Part shown: one piece after another, positions 1-16,189 of the stretch | How the letters are laid out: each line of letters opens with the position of its first letter | Position numbering within the stretch: position 1 is the first letter of the stretch | Source: Gonocerus acuteangulatus | Taxonomy: Eukaryota; Arthropoda; Insecta; Hemiptera; Coreidae | Reading direction: 5' to 3' | DNA length: 64,000 nt | NCBI GenBank assembly: GCA_946811695.1 | Contig: OX328132.1 | Location: forward strand, 94,469,534-94,533,533 | Position numbers and translations under genes: made by a program | The notes under the pieces: generated by a model | Seen by the model: the letters and a program-made list of their open reading frames with translations, nothing else | Told to the model about the DNA's origin: nothing | Databases searched by the model: none

Positions 1-1
1 A

Positions 2-489
2 CCAGGTCACGAAGACTTAGGCAAAAGTTCGTTGGCCGACTCTCATGCTAAAACAGCCACTGAACAAACAAACGTAGAAATAACAAGACTAACCCGCAAG
101 ACTGGACAAACAGCACAAGAGACATTATAACATTATTCTGGCAAGATTCGTGGACACAACTAACAGAAAATAAACTCCGCGCTATCAACCATACAGAAAA
201 AGAATGGTCATCCAGTTCCCGTGTAAACCGAAGACAAGAAGTGGTTTTGACCCGCTTAAGGATTGGTCATTCTCGACTTACTCACAGTTACTTAATGACG
301 AGACAAGAACAGCCACAATGTGAAATATGTTACAATACTCTTACGATAAAACACTTACTCACAGAATGCATGAGACGACGTGATCTGAACTTACCCTACA
401 ACTTATGCGAGTTGTTAAGTGAAGATAGCCAACACATAGACTCTATACTACATTACCTACACAACAATGGATTATACGAACTCATTTGA
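2..489 (+). pseudogene. 3' end of a non-LTR retrotransposon ORF2 (RNase H tail and C-terminus)
   Basis: Two overlapping reading frames give one decayed coding tail. Frame 2 (2 to about 100) reads PGHEDLGKSSLADSHAK, resembling the end of the RNase H domain of Jockey/I/R1-type LINEs, where a PGH motif precedes an N-x-x-AD motif. Frame 1 (100-489) reads on through LTRLRIGHSRLTHSYLM and a C-x2-C-x7-H-x4-C knuckle, the usual C-terminal signature of those LINEs, and stops at 487-489. The shift near position 100 means it is not functional. The 5' part lies outside the window. Confidence 0.75.
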
Positions 490-797
490 CCGCAGCTTAA
501 TATTTCGTTACCATAGTGTCCTATAGAGACATGAATATCCCACCGAAGGCGGATAATTCATCTACCTTCTAATCCATACTGATCTTCCTAAGATGCAAAT
601 GTGAAATGACTGATGTATATGTAAATAAACCTATATATATAATGTAAATAAACTTAATTTAAAATCATGCAATCTAATATTATATGTGTATGTATATATG
701 TGTGTAGATAATAAATGCAAACTTATTAAGCACATTGTAATGTAAATATGTAAATAGACAATACGTTGATATGATGTAATTTAATAATATAGATATA

Positions 798-851
<54 letters not shown>

Positions 852-970
852 ATGTAAGCATATAAGACAACATAATGTATATATGTAATGTTTGTAATAA
901 CTACATGTAAGGTGTACATCGCCCTAAAGCGGAACACCAAAAAAAAATAAATAAATGTTTTAAACACAAA
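490..970 (+). mobile_element. 3' UTR and A-rich tail of the LINE, with (GT)n tract
   Basis: The non-coding stretch after the LINE stop codon ends in an A-rich tail (about 938-960). It contains a pure (GT)n run at 801-848. Sequence just downstream (961-1037) resembles an interior piece of the HINE family seen again near 32820-32900, so the LINE probably lies within or next to an older HINE. Confidence 0.5.
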
Positions 971-1037
971 TACATTTACCTAATATAAGAATTACAAAAA
1001 TAAAAAGCAATAAAAAACTAAGGGAAAGAGACAAAAA

Positions 1038-2472
<1,435 letters not shown>

Positions 2473-2491
2473 AAAGTAAAAAAAAAAAAAA

Positions 2492-3075
2492 GTCCGATTC
2501 GCAGGAACTGCATCATCTTAGCGCGGTTCCGTTCTTATCCGAAGTGCGATTAGTAAAGGAATAGTAGCAGCTATCGGTAGGTTTTGATCTTTCGTTAAAA
2601 ATATAAAATAAAATCTCAAAAAGAAGGAAGCATAAAGCGCCACATATGGAAAATGACAGTTTTCTAAGCGGATGGGACTCTCCCGTCATCGCGACGCTCA
2701 CTCTAAGAAAACTCTATTACCAATATGATTCTTATTTTCTCAGCTTTAATGAAATACTCATTCCACAGTTAAATAAACTTAAAAAACAAAAGTGAGGTAA
2801 ACAGTGACAAAAACCCGTTTAAAATAACAAAACTAAAACTTTCGTAGTTTTAAGCACTTACTTCTCCGACTGATATTGCCCCATCGAAATTTGCTTCAGA
2901 ATCTTTTTTGTAGAGAATTTAGTAAGCTTTTATATCGTACTTCCCACTGTTTTGAAGATATTAAGGGGGAAAAAATGGTGCTAATACCTACCGATAGCTG
3001 CTATAATCCTTCACTAATCGCACTCGAGGTAAGAACGGAACCGCGCTAAGATGATGCAGTTCCTGCGGGTTGGAC
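2492..3075. mobile_element. Fold-back element with two outward-facing HINE 3' ends (copy H2)
   Basis: About 90 bp at the left (HINE 3' end in reverse) is repeated in inverted orientation at the right, ending in a forward HINE 3' end. Both arms share the hairpin, the 13-nt sub-terminal repeat and a family-specific stretch containing CTATCGGTAGG. A sister copy lies at 24123-24705. A normal HINE has one 5' and one 3' end, so this is a derived palindromic form. Confidence 0.6.
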
Positions 3076-3957
3076 TTTTTTTCAGACAAATTAATGTACT
3101 ATATTATGTTTATATTATAATATAAATATTATATTTGTAAGAAGAGCAAGTTACTTTAATTGCGGTGTAAAATATTATCGCTAGCTAAATCTCAGTATTA
3201 CATAAGCTCATTAGGAAAAAATGGTGCTAATGGCTCAGATTTTGATGCACCATAAAATAAATAAAAAAAAAAAAAAAAAATAAGGACAATATACGAAGAT
3301 TCCGAACCATTTCATGTCTGTTAATAAAATATTTTATTTTAATCCCAATAACGCTACACTTATACACAAATAAATTTTTTTTAGGTATCTATTTAATACG
3401 AATAAAATAAGGTTATAATGAGCGATCTGCTGTGGCATACACCAAGTACTACCACCGTGTGGAGTGCAACTAGTATAGACCGGTACGTCAGTACCACTGT
3501 GGTATGTAAAGAGCGGCTGTTCTGATACTCCCAAAAATTAGAAATCCTACATTCCTAAAGTTGTTTGGAGGCTAATCTTTATGACTCTAGAAAAGTACTT
3601 ACAGATGACGAGGGTAAACTGGGGGCTACCTGGAAAGGGAAAATGCCCCCCACCCTAAGCCTCCTAGCTCCTCACCTTCGAATTATGATTTTGTTCAATG
3701 AATTTAAACAAAACAATTAATAAATAGATAAAAACTGCTGAAAATAGGGAATACCAAAAACAATTCTAAAGAACGAAATCAACACCAGTACAGTAATCTA
3801 GATATTCATAGGGCATCTTCGAATTCCAAGATGCCGTTGAAACAAAATATTGTTTCTATTTATACGTATCCTGTTTTATTGACTAATACATTTGACTACT
3901 ATAAGCAATCACACAAATAACGAGCAGTGAAAAACACTGTAGGAAACACACAAAAAA
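3076..3957. repeat. Dispersed repeat block, duplicated at 24706-26584
   Basis: This stretch matches 24706-26584 closely, except that the second copy carries extra inserted DNA. It includes a 66-codon minus-strand frame (3334-3534) that is also open in the second copy (25954-26154), and a stretch around 3595-3690 rich in short C and G runs. I recognise no protein. Position 3119-3126 is the empty target site of the MITE described at 24757. Confidence 0.55.
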
Positions 3958-4789
3958 GTCCAAATCGCAGGAACTGCGTCATCTTAGCGCGGTTCCGTTC
4001 TTATCTTTAGTGTTTATGAAGGCATAGAATAGAAACAGTTATTACTTTGTTTAGATCAATAGCGAAACACCTATCCAAATGAAATCTCAAACAACAAGAT
4101 TTACAATCTTACCTGTATGGGTCAGCTATCCCATAAGTCGGGCAGAAAGGCCTCCGCACAGAGGCATTTGGAAAGCCTTGGGGTCTCTTCTCTCTTTGAA
4201 CGCTACATTTTTAACAATAAATTGATCTTCTTATTTTACTTAATCTGTTTTATTGTCAAATACATTATCCGACTATAAGCAATTTAAAAATAACAAGGAA
4301 TAAAACAGACAAAAATAACCATTCGAATAAACGAAATCAATTACTTTAAAGTTTTAAGCACTTATTTCTCCGATTGACATCGCCTAATTAAAACTTTCTT
4401 TAGAACCTTTTTTGTAGAGCATTTAGTAAGCTTTCGATTGGTAACCTTCTGCTTCCCAAGATTGTCAACGGTTTTCGAGATACTAACGAAAGTATACAAA
4501 GTTACCAAAACTTTTCTTGTCTGTTAATAAAATATGTTATTCTAACCCTTTCTTTACTCCAAACATAACCAAAATTTCAACATATTAGTTTTAATGAAAG
4601 TAGAACTTGCAGAAAATGTTTCAACTGAATCCCATGATTCTAAGTACCCAAACCAAAAACTGTATTCAAAAACTATTTTTCCAATTTTCTCGAAAAGGGT
4701 TAAAGCTATCGCCTTGAAAATGGTTTCATTCGTTTTCCTAGCCCAAGAAGCCTATAAAACGAGTACTTACAAGCTTATAAACTCAAAAA

Positions 4790-6336
<1,547 letters not shown>

Positions 6337-6502
6337 AACGTAAGCGTTACGATTTTTTTTGCGCGAATTTTGCCCTAAACGCCATCTTCCAGTGGGCGGA
6401 TTTTGCTGGTTAACGAACTTGACCTTTCAAATTGGACGACGGATTTTTGTACCAAATTTCATCACAATCGGACCATTAGGGAAGCCAGAAATGAGCGAAC
6501 AG

Positions 6503-6545
<43 letters not shown>

Positions 6546-6681
6546 AATTTGAACCACCGTTATTTTCGGTTTCTAGGGGTTCTGAAACGCGAAATTTTCT
6601 AGTCGGCACTTCCGGATTGTTTCATTGTATCAACTCTATAAGCGGGGTTCCTCCCTATGGGGGAGGGAGGAACCGCGCTAA

Positions 6682-7195
6682 TAAAAGTCTATTGTTTTGA
6701 AAAAAGTCATTTTCATGTGGAAGAAGAATTTTCAACTTCTTTAATTGCAGCTATTTTCTCTGGCAACGTTGAAGTTTTATAACTGGTAGGCTTCGACGTC
6801 TTAAATCAAGAAGTCACTGAACTGCGCTGTACACCGGAAATACAAGGCACAAACAATACAACAGATCTAGACGCTGACTCACTTATAACTGAATAAGAAA
6901 TAAAGATGGGAGGGATAGTGGAAGGGAATTTTAGGATAAAACAGGATGGTGTATGTAACTACAACCCCTGGAAGGGAGGAAGCGCGACCCTCTACTTTGC
7001 AGAACTCCTAGACTCAAAGAACCAGACAATGGGTCATTCCACGTCAAATCAACACACTTTTTTTTACCTCTCATAGATGGAACCGCCGCGCTTCTTGTCC
7101 CGGAACCCCTACATCCGTATCTTACTATCCTTCTTACCCGAGGGGACAATATTTAAAAAAAAAAATTAAGATCGAACATCTGCCATTGGAGATAA
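6682..7195. other. Unassigned repeat-like stretch
   Basis: No coding region or known element was recognised. Weakly open frames here have no similarity I can name. The stretch near 7030 (GGGTCATTCCACGTCAAATC) looks like a transposon-type repeat, but no partner end was found. Confidence 0.3.
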
Positions 7196-7351
7196 AGACT
7201 CGTAAAAAATTCGAATTATTCAAAATTTTATTCGAATTAACCACGATTTTTTTACATTGTTTATGCCCTGAATTCTAGAGACCGAGAGAAATATTCGAAT
7301 TAACCACGATTTCGAATTATCGAAGTTCGAATTATCCATGTTCCACTGTAC
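7196..7351. mobile_element. End of a pogo/Tigger-like MITE
   Basis: The phrases ATTCGAATTAACC and TTCGAATTAT recur, and the block ends with CATGTTCCACTGTA. This is the style of pogo-like MITE termini, which have CAGT ends and TA targets. The opposite end was not located, so the assignment is by style only. Confidence 0.35.
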
Positions 7352-7592
7352 TCGTTTTATAGGCTTCATGGGCTAGGAAAACGAATGAAACCATTTTTAA
7401 GGCGATAGCCTTAACCGTTTTCGTGAATATTGGAAAAATAGTTGTTGAATTACGTTTTAGCGCGGTTCCTCCCTCCCTTCTTAGGGAGGACCTCACTTAT
7501 TAGGTTGATCACATGAAACAATCCGGAAGTGCCGACTAGAAAATTTTGCGTTTCCGAACCCCTAGAGAACGAAAATAACGGTGGTTCAAATT

Positions 7593-7665
<73 letters not shown>

Positions 7666-8088
7666 CTGTTCGCGGTCTTGACGGTTTAAAAATGGTCCGA
7701 TTTTGATGAAATTTCGCACAAAAATCATTCGTCTAATTTGAAAGGTCAAGTTCGTTACCCAGGAGAATCCGCCCACCGGAACATCGGTTTTGGAGCAAAT
7801 GTCGCGCGAAAAAAATCGTTCCGCTTACTTCATAGGCTTGCAAGTACCCGTTTTATAGGCTTCTCGGCCTTGGAAAACGAATGAAACCATTTTTAAGGCG
7901 ATAGCTTTAACCGTTTTTCGACAAAACGAAAAAATAGTTGTTGAATACCGTTTTAGCGCGGTTCCTCCCTCCCCCATAGGGAGGAACCCCGCTTATAAGG
8001 TTGATACAATGAAACAATCCGGAAGTGCCGACAAGAAAATTTCGCGTTTCAGAACCCCTAGAGATCGAAAATAACGGTGGTTCAAATT

Positions 8089-8133
<45 letters not shown>

Positions 8134-8138
8134 TTATT

Positions 8139-8249
<111 letters not shown>

Positions 8250-9348
8250 CTGTTCGCTCATTTCTGGCTTCCCTGATGGTCCGATTTTGATGAAATTTGG
8301 TACAAAAATCTGTCGTCCAATTTGAAAGGTCAAGTTTGTTAACCAGCAAAATCCGCTCACTGGAAGATGGCGTTTGGGGCGAAATTCGCGCAAAAAAATC
8401 GTAACGCTTACGTTTTTGAGTTCATAAGCTTGTAAGTACTCTTTTTATAGGCTTCTTGGGCTAGGAAAAGGAATGGAACCATTTTCAAGGCGATAGCTTT
8501 AACCGTTTTCGAGAAAACTGAAAAAATAATTTTTGAATGCCGTTTTTGGTTTGGGTACTTAGAGTCATGGGATTCAGTTGAAACATTTACTGCATGTTCT
8601 ACTTTCATTAAAACTAATATGTTGAAATTTTGGTTGCGTTTGGAGTTAAGGAAGGGTTAGAATAAAATATTTTATTAACAGACATAAAAAAGTGTTGGTA
8701 ACTTTGTATACTTTCCTTAATATCTCGAAAAAGGTTAAGAATCTTGGGAAACGGAAGAATACCATTGGAAAGCTTACTAAATGCTCTACAAAAAAGGTTC
8801 TAATAAAAGTTTTGATTAGGCAATGTCAATCGGAGAAATAAGTGCTTAAAACTTTAAAGTAATTGATTTCGCTTATTCGAACTGTTCTTTTTGTTTTTGA
8901 TTTTGATACTTAAAATTATGGGATTCAGTTGAAACATTTTCTGCATGTTTGAATTTCGTCAACACTAATATGTTAAAATTTCGGTTACGTTTGGAGCTAA
9001 GGAAGGATTAGAATAAAATATTTTATTAACAGACATGAAATGTTTTGGGAACTTCGTATACATTCCCTGATATCTCGAAGACGGTTAGGAATATTGGTAA
9101 ATGGAGGGTTACGATGCGAAAGCTTACTAAATGTTCTACAAAAAAGATTCTGAAACAATTTTTGATTAGGCTATGTCAATCGGAGAAATAAGTGCTTAAA
9201 CTTTGAAGTAATTGATTTCGTTTATTCGAATGGTTCTTCTTGTTTGTTTTTATTCCTTGTTGTTTTTCATTGGTTATAGTAGGATAATGTATTTGACAAT
9301 AAAACAGATTAATTAAAATAAGACAAGCAATTCATTGTTAAAAATATA

Positions 9349-9450
9349 TCAGGCTGTACCGTATGAAATGTCAGTTTTGGATTTGTCGATTTCCTTCAAA
9401 TGTCTTGAAACTGTCGAGGCTCCTATTCCGAGTTCTCTGGCATATTCCCT
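9349..9450 (-). pseudogene. Transposase helix-turn-helix remnant (mariner-like)
   Basis: A 33-codon frame reads REYARELGIGASTVSRHL and then stops. This has the form of the second helix-turn-helix of mariner-type transposases. Only this fragment is present, within repeat DNA. The assignment rests on the short motif alone. Confidence 0.4.
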
Positions 9451-10584
9451 AGTGTTTTAATTGCTTATAGTAGTCAAATGTATTTGTCAATAAAACAGGA
9501 CACGTATAATTAGAATCAATATTTTGTTTGTTAGAATTCGAAGATGCCGTATGAATATCTAGATTACAGTACTGGTGTTGATTTCGTTCTTTAGAATTAT
9601 TCTTGGTATTCCCTATTTTCATCTGTTACCCATAGTTTTTTATTGTTAGTAGGTTTTTCTTATTGATTATAGAATATAAATCTATTTGGCTATAAAACAG
9701 GATGCGTAAAATTGGTGACAATATTTCGGAGATTTCTGAGCGAAATACTTTTAAGATTTTCTACCACCACGAACGGCTTTTTTCCTCTATTTTTATCCAC
9801 TAGATAGGCTTTATTTTGCATATTATTCTATATAAGTTTTATTCAGCAGGGGATTCTGATGAAATGTCGTGTTTTTGCTGTGGATTTTAAATACGATGTA
9901 TCTAAGATTGGATAACATTAGCGAGTCTACATAGTTAAGAACCGACGACGGAGGATTACTTCTTGCTATGATTTAGTCTACATATGTATATTAAGTCCTA
10001 AATCCAAAAAATAAACTTCACAACGGTTAGATACTATGAGCGAATATGGCGGTTCAATGCCCGTAGAAGCAGAGGGTCCGCAGGAAATTTACCTGCTAAG
10101 AGTTAATCCTCAAGAGCTGTAAATATACTCCAGGTATCTGCCGACACAAATACAAAGCCTAGGCGGAGAGCACCCCAAAAACACAGATCCAAACATAGGT
10201 TATATACTAAATATTCATAAAGACTACTTAGTTGTAAACCGATTCATCAATTAGCAATCAATAGTTTTCAACAAAGGTTATATACTAAATATTGATAAAA
10301 AGTATTTAATTAGAAAAAAAACAATATTCCACAAGACTTGTTTTTGGTCCATTTGTATCTACTCCATAGACTTAATTAGGTATATTATTCTATTGTAGTT
10401 GGGCAACTAAACTTTGTTTTATTTTGTTAAATAAAGTTTTTTTTCTTGACTTGTCATTCGTCAAGACTTTTATTTGTCCTTGTGTATTTACTAGATAGGT
10501 TTTATTCGGCATATTATTCTATATAGGCTATATTAGGCAGGGTATTCTACTCAATCTTGTGTACTTCTTCTTGATCCTTCTGTA

Positions 10585-10836
10585 CATGGGCGTATATAAA
10601 AACAATTTCGGGGGGGGCTGAGACCATTTCCAGGGTATGGAATACTAAATATTTAGAGCTTGGAATAGTTTTAGGCAACTAAAACGCTATTACACGTAAA
10701 ATAAAATATGTTTTATGAACTAAGTGATCTTATTTAATTTATTTTTAAGGGTTTTACGAGAAGTTTTTATCATCAATTCAAAATTTCGGGAGGGGCTGCA
10801 GCCCCCTCAGCCCCCCCCCTCTCATATACGCCCATG
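10585..10836. mobile_element. MITE with CATGGGCGTATAT termini and 8-bp target duplication (hAT-like)
   Basis: The left end is CATGGGCGTATAT and the right end is ATATACGCCCATG. It is flanked on both sides by CTTCTGTA (10577-10584 and 10837-10844), a perfect 8-bp duplication. Short G-runs and C-runs lie just inside each end. Related copies lie at about 29429-29709 and 56437-56691. An 8-bp duplication and CA..TG ends suit the hAT superfamily, but no transposase is present. Confidence 0.75.
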
Positions 10837-11785
10837 CTTCTGTATCCTCTAGAAAGGCTTTATTAGGCATATTTTGTATTGATTTATAGAGCTTTGCTTT
10901 AGAATGAGAGCCAGATTCTGTAATTTCCGCTTCTGTGTAAAAGTTAGCTACTGTCGGTGTCCCTGACGCCTTAATATCACTTTTATTCGAGATGTTCGAG
11001 AGGATTTTGACAATTTTCACGAAAAAGTTTATTTCTTTTCTAAGCTTATCAAATGGCACTAGGGGCATGAACGGAACCGCGCTAAGATGCTGCAGTTCCT
11101 GCGAGTCGGACTTTTTTTGGTTTGGGTACTTAAAATCATGGGATTCAGTTGAAACATTTTCTGCATGTTCGAATTTCATCAAAACTAATATTTTGAAATT
11201 TTGGTTACGTTTGGAGTTAAGGAAGGGTTGGAATAAAATATTTTATGAACAGACATGAAAAGTTTTGGGAACTTCGTATAATTTCATTAATATCTCGAAC
11301 ACGGTTGGGAAATCGTGATAAGTGGATAGAAATTATTTGAAAGCTTTATAAATTCTCTACAAAAAAGAATCTGAAACAATTTTTGATTAGGTGATGTCAA
11401 TCGGAGAAATAAGTGCTTAAACTTTGAAGTAATTGATTTCGTTTATTCGAACGGTTCTTTTTGTGTTTTATTATTTTGTGGGCTATTTTTTTAGGACTTA
11501 AATTAATTATATTTACCGCTTTCCTCGTGGTTGAGCCAAAAGAGTCTTCTGAAGCTCCAGGTTCAGGTCCTTTGTCACCGGTTGTTCCAGCAGCTTACAC
11601 TGAGTTCCAGAGTTTCGAGCCTGTTAAGAATCGCTTGGAAGTTATCGATTAATCTCTGAAGGGTTGAATCATCTTAACTTGAAACTTGCGCATAAGATGT
11701 TTCACGTCTCTGTTTTATTATTTTCTTCCTGGCTTCCCAATAAGAAAGTTTCTAGAGTACCATTATCCTTCTTATGTCAGATTCT

Positions 11786-12183
11786 TCTTTATATTTTTTG
11801 CACTCCATACTTCAAGTTGCATGTGCTCCACTGCACGTAGAGCATTTAATAGTCTCTCAGGTGCTTCGGATCTGCACAGCTTCCACATATTTCCGTTTTT
11901 TTTCCATCCATGGCTGGGTGGTTATAGCCTTGGCATCTAAAGCAGATAGTCGGACTTGGGATGTAAGGCCGCACGGGAGCTAGCTTGTAGCCTATTCTCA
12001 GCTTTTCAGCCAAATATTCTAAATTGAATTTAGCCACGAAGACTGCCCTGTTTGGCTTGTTTTTCATTACAAATCTACGCACAAACACTACTTGTTCTGC
12101 CTTTAAGTAGTTACAAATTTCTTTGTTTGTGAGGTCTTCTAATGCTGGGACATAGAAAGGTTCGCCAGCAGAAGTTGAAAGAG
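11786..12183 (-). pseudogene. LINE ORF1 (gag-like) fragment with zinc knuckle
   Basis: The minus strand encodes a piece resembling Jockey-type ORF1. It starts near FYVPALEDLTNKEI and passes through VRPYIPSPTICFRCQGYNH, where C-x2-C-x4-H is followed by a second C-x2-C. An in-frame stop near 11846 interrupts it. The known family uses these knuckles to bind LINE RNA. A further stretch at about 11520-11650 on the same strand may belong to the same ORF. It is a relic inside HINE H5. Confidence 0.6.
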
Positions 12184-12451
12184 TGTCTTGGAGTAACGCT
12201 CACTGGAACGCCCTCAAAAGAGGCAACTTCTAAAATTTTCCTTGGTATACTTTACCAAAGAAAGTTCAAATTATTAGAAAATTCAAATTATTTTGATTGG
12301 CTGGTCATACTGTCAGTTTCCTGTTGTTGCGCCTAAATCTATTTTCTCTTCGAGATTTTATTTTATATTTTTCACTAACGATCAAACCCCACCAATAACT
12401 GCTGCTATTCCTTTGATAATGGCACTAGAGATATTAACGGAACCGCGCTAA

Positions 12452-12707
12452 AAGCAAACCCAGTAGTTCTGAGGTTGAGGGAGTGGGTAATACGAACCAG
12501 AAATAACTCGTAATTCGATTCAACAAATCATTTCTTCCATGAGGAGAAACAACAAAATAGGCGGCGATAAACAAAAATTAATATCCCAGAGCTTAACATT
12601 AGTTATTGCGCATTAGAATGTAATATAAATTACAAGGTATCACTACCAACATTGGTATATTCATAGCATAGGAATAATAGGTATCAATGTCACTAACACG
12701 ACTCCTT
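12452..12707. other. No feature recognised
   Basis: AT-rich sequence after the truncated HINE end. No coding, RNA or transposon signature was seen. Confidence 0.3.
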
Positions 12708-12968
12708 CCTTAACAATATAATAAAATATCCATATCAACATCTCAGAACCCCCATTCCAGAGCACGGAGATTTTTGCTGAACTGGCAAAAGTTCTCTCTT
12801 AACAATACAATACAATATCCATATCACCATCACAGTTCCCCAACTCAGAGCACAAATTATTTTATTGAACTGGCAGGAGTTTTCCCGTAAAAATATTATA
12901 CAATACGGTATAATATCCTTATCAACATCATAGTTCCCCACAACTCAGAGCTCGGAGTATTTTACTGA
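12708..12968. repeat. Diverged tandem repeat, about three units near 90 bp
   Basis: Each unit contains a TAACAATA-like start, AATATCCATATCA or a variant, CAGTTCCCCAACTCAGAGC or a variant, and a GAACTGGCA segment. Units are about 85-95 bp and diverged. No coding potential is shared between units. Confidence 0.55.
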
Positions 12969-13501
12969 CTAGATATTTAATGCCGAAATGGCCCAGTTGC
13001 GACACTGCCAACAATGCAGCGAAACAAACATTTCCAAAAATTCAAGCACTGTTATCTCCTAATCAGGTCCTACCGAACTGTACTCCTGAATTTAACTAAT
13101 AATACAGTGTTCCGGTGGGCTGAAATATTGTAATAGCTCATCCCGTTTAACTCCGGCTAGGCTAGTTGCCCGTTATAACTGAGCAACTTCTGAGGATTTT
13201 AATAGATGCGAACAATAAGCTTGTTTTGTGCTTCAGCTTTCATGTAAATCCTCACAAAGGACTATAAGCCTTCCTACAGCTCTTCCATATCGCTATTTTT
13301 ATCATAATAACCAAAGAACGCCTCCAAGCTCGTGTTCGCCGTTAGTTATATAGATACTTGAGGGTCCATTATAAGCAAGGTCTGTCTAGGCCATTAAACC
13401 GAACTCAAGTCTGCTGTGGCTCTTCTCTCCACATCTCTAATTGGGCTCCGTCAAGGACTTCTTGTGTCATATACACCCACCGGTGAATTTTTGCACCTTT
13501 C

Positions 13502-13507
<6 letters not shown>
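12969..13507. other. No feature recognised
   Basis: Mixed-composition DNA without a recognisable gene or element end. Confidence 0.3.

Positions 13508-13559
<52 letters not shown>
13508..13559. repeat. (TA)n microsatellite outside a HINE
   Basis: A pure (TA)n tract. The flanks are not HINE-like. It is followed by a diverged repeat whose text (AACTTGGTATATAG, GAAATTCGGTAT) is reminiscent of other dispersed repeats here. Confidence 0.7.
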
Positions 13560-13563
<4 letters not shown>

Positions 13564-14672
13564 TATATGGGTCCGTTAACACGATACAGGCCAGAGTTTT
13601 TGTTTTTTTCGCCACGAAACTTGGTATATAGTATTCCCCATCAAACGATTGAACGGGGTTTACTCCGGAGCCAAATTAGTTATTTACCAATACTAGTCGT
13701 AATTTTTGTTATATTTCAACGAAATTCGGTATTCGTTCTGTTCAACTAAAGAGAAAAATGTGCTGTAAAAATAAATCCCCCAAAAAAACATAAATGTTGT
13801 ATCATCTCTTGTAATGGCAAATATTTTTGGTTGAAAATATGGTACACTTAATAAGGACAATGGTAACCTTTGACGTTCTTTGTCCTTAAACCCCATTCAT
13901 ACATACACTTAATACACCAACTCATACTACTTTTTTTCGAGTGTAGGATGGTAAGGCGTTTTTGGGGGGTTTTAGGAGGAGATATTTCTCGCTTTTTGGG
14001 GAAGTGAGTGTTTCTTTGTGGGGGGAGGAACTTGGCCTCTATTTCACATTTATGTTTTTTTGGGGATCTCATTAATTTTTTTTAAGTATTAATTAAAATT
14101 TAGCTGCCGAATACCTACTGGCTTTTGTACTTCATATAAAACCAGGGTCTTTGGATTCTGCATAAAGTTCTCCTTACTGCTTGATATTTGATACTAATAA
14201 TCAACCTACATATATCTAATCACTAGACTAGAAAAGTTAAAAGCTATTCCAGATGACAGTACTCTAGAGGTCAAATTGATTGCTCTCTTAACTAAACTAT
14301 TACACTGTAAAACACAGGAACCTTATCCCGAGGATAAAGATCGCCATAAAGAAAGTGTAGAAGGCCTTCAAGAAAAAGAAAAGACGATACATTTTGGGTT
14401 TGTGATCCAAAACTTTGTAATTTAGATGACATTGAAAAACTTACTATCTGCTTTCAAGTATATTATGGAGCTAACCCTTACGACTTTATTTACAACATTT
14501 AAGACAGAAGTCACACGTGTTGTTGTTAAGATGCATCGAAATGTTGCTTAAAACATCAAATATAGGTTCTCCTTACCAAGACGGTTCATTTGATACCCCA
14601 CATGATGGGTTTCAGAAGGAATGATGGCTTGCCGATGGAACAAAAAGTACAAAACGTCATAGGTAATATGAC

Positions 14673-15165
14673 ACTCCCGTATCAAGACCTACCTGCGTGC
14701 CAAGTTTGGTCAAAATAGGCCAAACGGTGTGAATTTGTGTAAGGAACGAACATGCAGACAGACAGCTGAAAGGCCTTTTTTACCAATCCTAGTGCATTCC
14801 CCGGACCAAGACCTACCTGTGTGCCAAGTTTGGTCAAAATCGCTCAAACTGTGTGAATTTGTGTAAGGAACAAACATGCAGACAGACAGCTGATTGACGA
14901 TTTTGACCTAGCCTATGACACTACCCGGATAAAGACCTACCTGTGTACCATGTTTGGTCAAAATCGGTCAAATCGTGTGGATTTGTATAAGGAATAAACA
15001 CTTAGGCAAACAGCTGATAGACGATATTGAACTAGCCTATGATTCTCCCCGTATCAAGACCCACCTGAGTCCCAAGTTTGGTCAAAATCCGTCAAACGGT
15101 TCGGATTTCTATAAAGAACAAACATACTGACAGACAGCTGGTATAAGATTTTGACCGAGCCTATA
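14673..15165 (+). repeat. Tandem array, four units of about 116 bp
   Basis: Each unit has the phrases AAGACCTACCTG, CCAAGTTTGGTCAAAATCGG and GGAACAAACATGCAGACAGA. The array lies inside direct unit 1. It is not CRISPR: there are no uniform short repeats with unrelated spacers. Confidence 0.75.
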
Positions 15166-15453
15166 TGCGCCTAAATATTTCTTAAAACATCAAATATAGG
15201 TTCTTCATACCGAGACGATTCATTTGATACCCCACATCATGGGTTTCGGACGGAATGATGGGTTTCCGAAGGAAGTACAAAACTGGCACGCCCCCGCCCC
15301 GGAAGCGGCGTCAAACACAACTTTTTAGGATTTTTCGATTTTTTCCTTTAATAACACCCTCATATCTATCATCCTGCAAAATTTCAAGTCTCTAGCATCA
15401 TGGGAAGTGCCTAATAATTTTGATGAGTCAGTGAGTGAGTGAGTGATTCCTAT

Positions 15454-16189
15454 CCCCAAAAAAACATAAATGTGAAATAGAGGCCAAGTTCCTGCCACCA
15501 CAAAGAAACACTCCCTTCCTCAAAAATATCCCCTCCTAAAACCCCCCAAAAACGCCTTACCATTCTACACTCCAAAAAAGTAGTATGGGTTGGTGTATTA
15601 ATTCAACCAAAAATATTTGCCAATACAAGAGATGATACAAGAAAGAAATGGCCAAGTTCATTACTTGGAAGCCCTCATAGTTACTTACTAAGAACAGTAA
15701 AGACACTTCAACTGACCTTTAAAAACAACAATAAAAATACTTATATCCAGTTACTAAAATATCACTTTCCTCAACCAGGTATATTCTTAAACTTGGCAAT
15801 GTTTAGTTTTTATCTAAAGATAATTTCGGCACAAAAAAAACATTGCCAAGTTTAAGAATATACCTAGTTGAGGAAAGTGATATTTTAGTAACTGGATATA
15901 AGTATTTTTATTGTTGTTTTTAAAGGTCAGTTGAAGTGTCTTTACTGTTCTTAGTAAGTAACTATGAGGTCTTCCAAGTAATGAACTTGGCCATTTCTTT
16001 CTTGTATCATCTCTTGTATTGGCAAATATTTTTGGTTGAATTAATACACCAACCCATACTACTTTTTTGGAGTGTAGAATGGTAAGGCGTTTTTGGGGGG
16101 TTTTAGGAGGGGATATTTTTGAGGAAGGGAGTGTTTCTTTGTGGTGGCAGGAACTTGGCCTCTATTTCACATTTATGTTTTTTTGGGGA
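15454..16189. repeat. 348-bp-arm inverted repeat with 39-nt loop
   Basis: The arms 15454-15801 and 15841-16189 are nearly perfect complements by eye. The loop is 15802-15840. The outer ends are CCCCAAAAAAACATAAATG and its complement. A transcript would fold into one long hairpin. Confidence 0.8.

Noticed and set aside
6931..7149. 72-codon minus-strand frame rich in Arg and Ser
   Set aside because: No domain, no splice context, and it lies in repeat-like DNA.
14673..15165. CRISPR-like array
   Set aside because: Units are about 116 bp and similar along their whole length, without unique spacers, in a eukaryotic genome.
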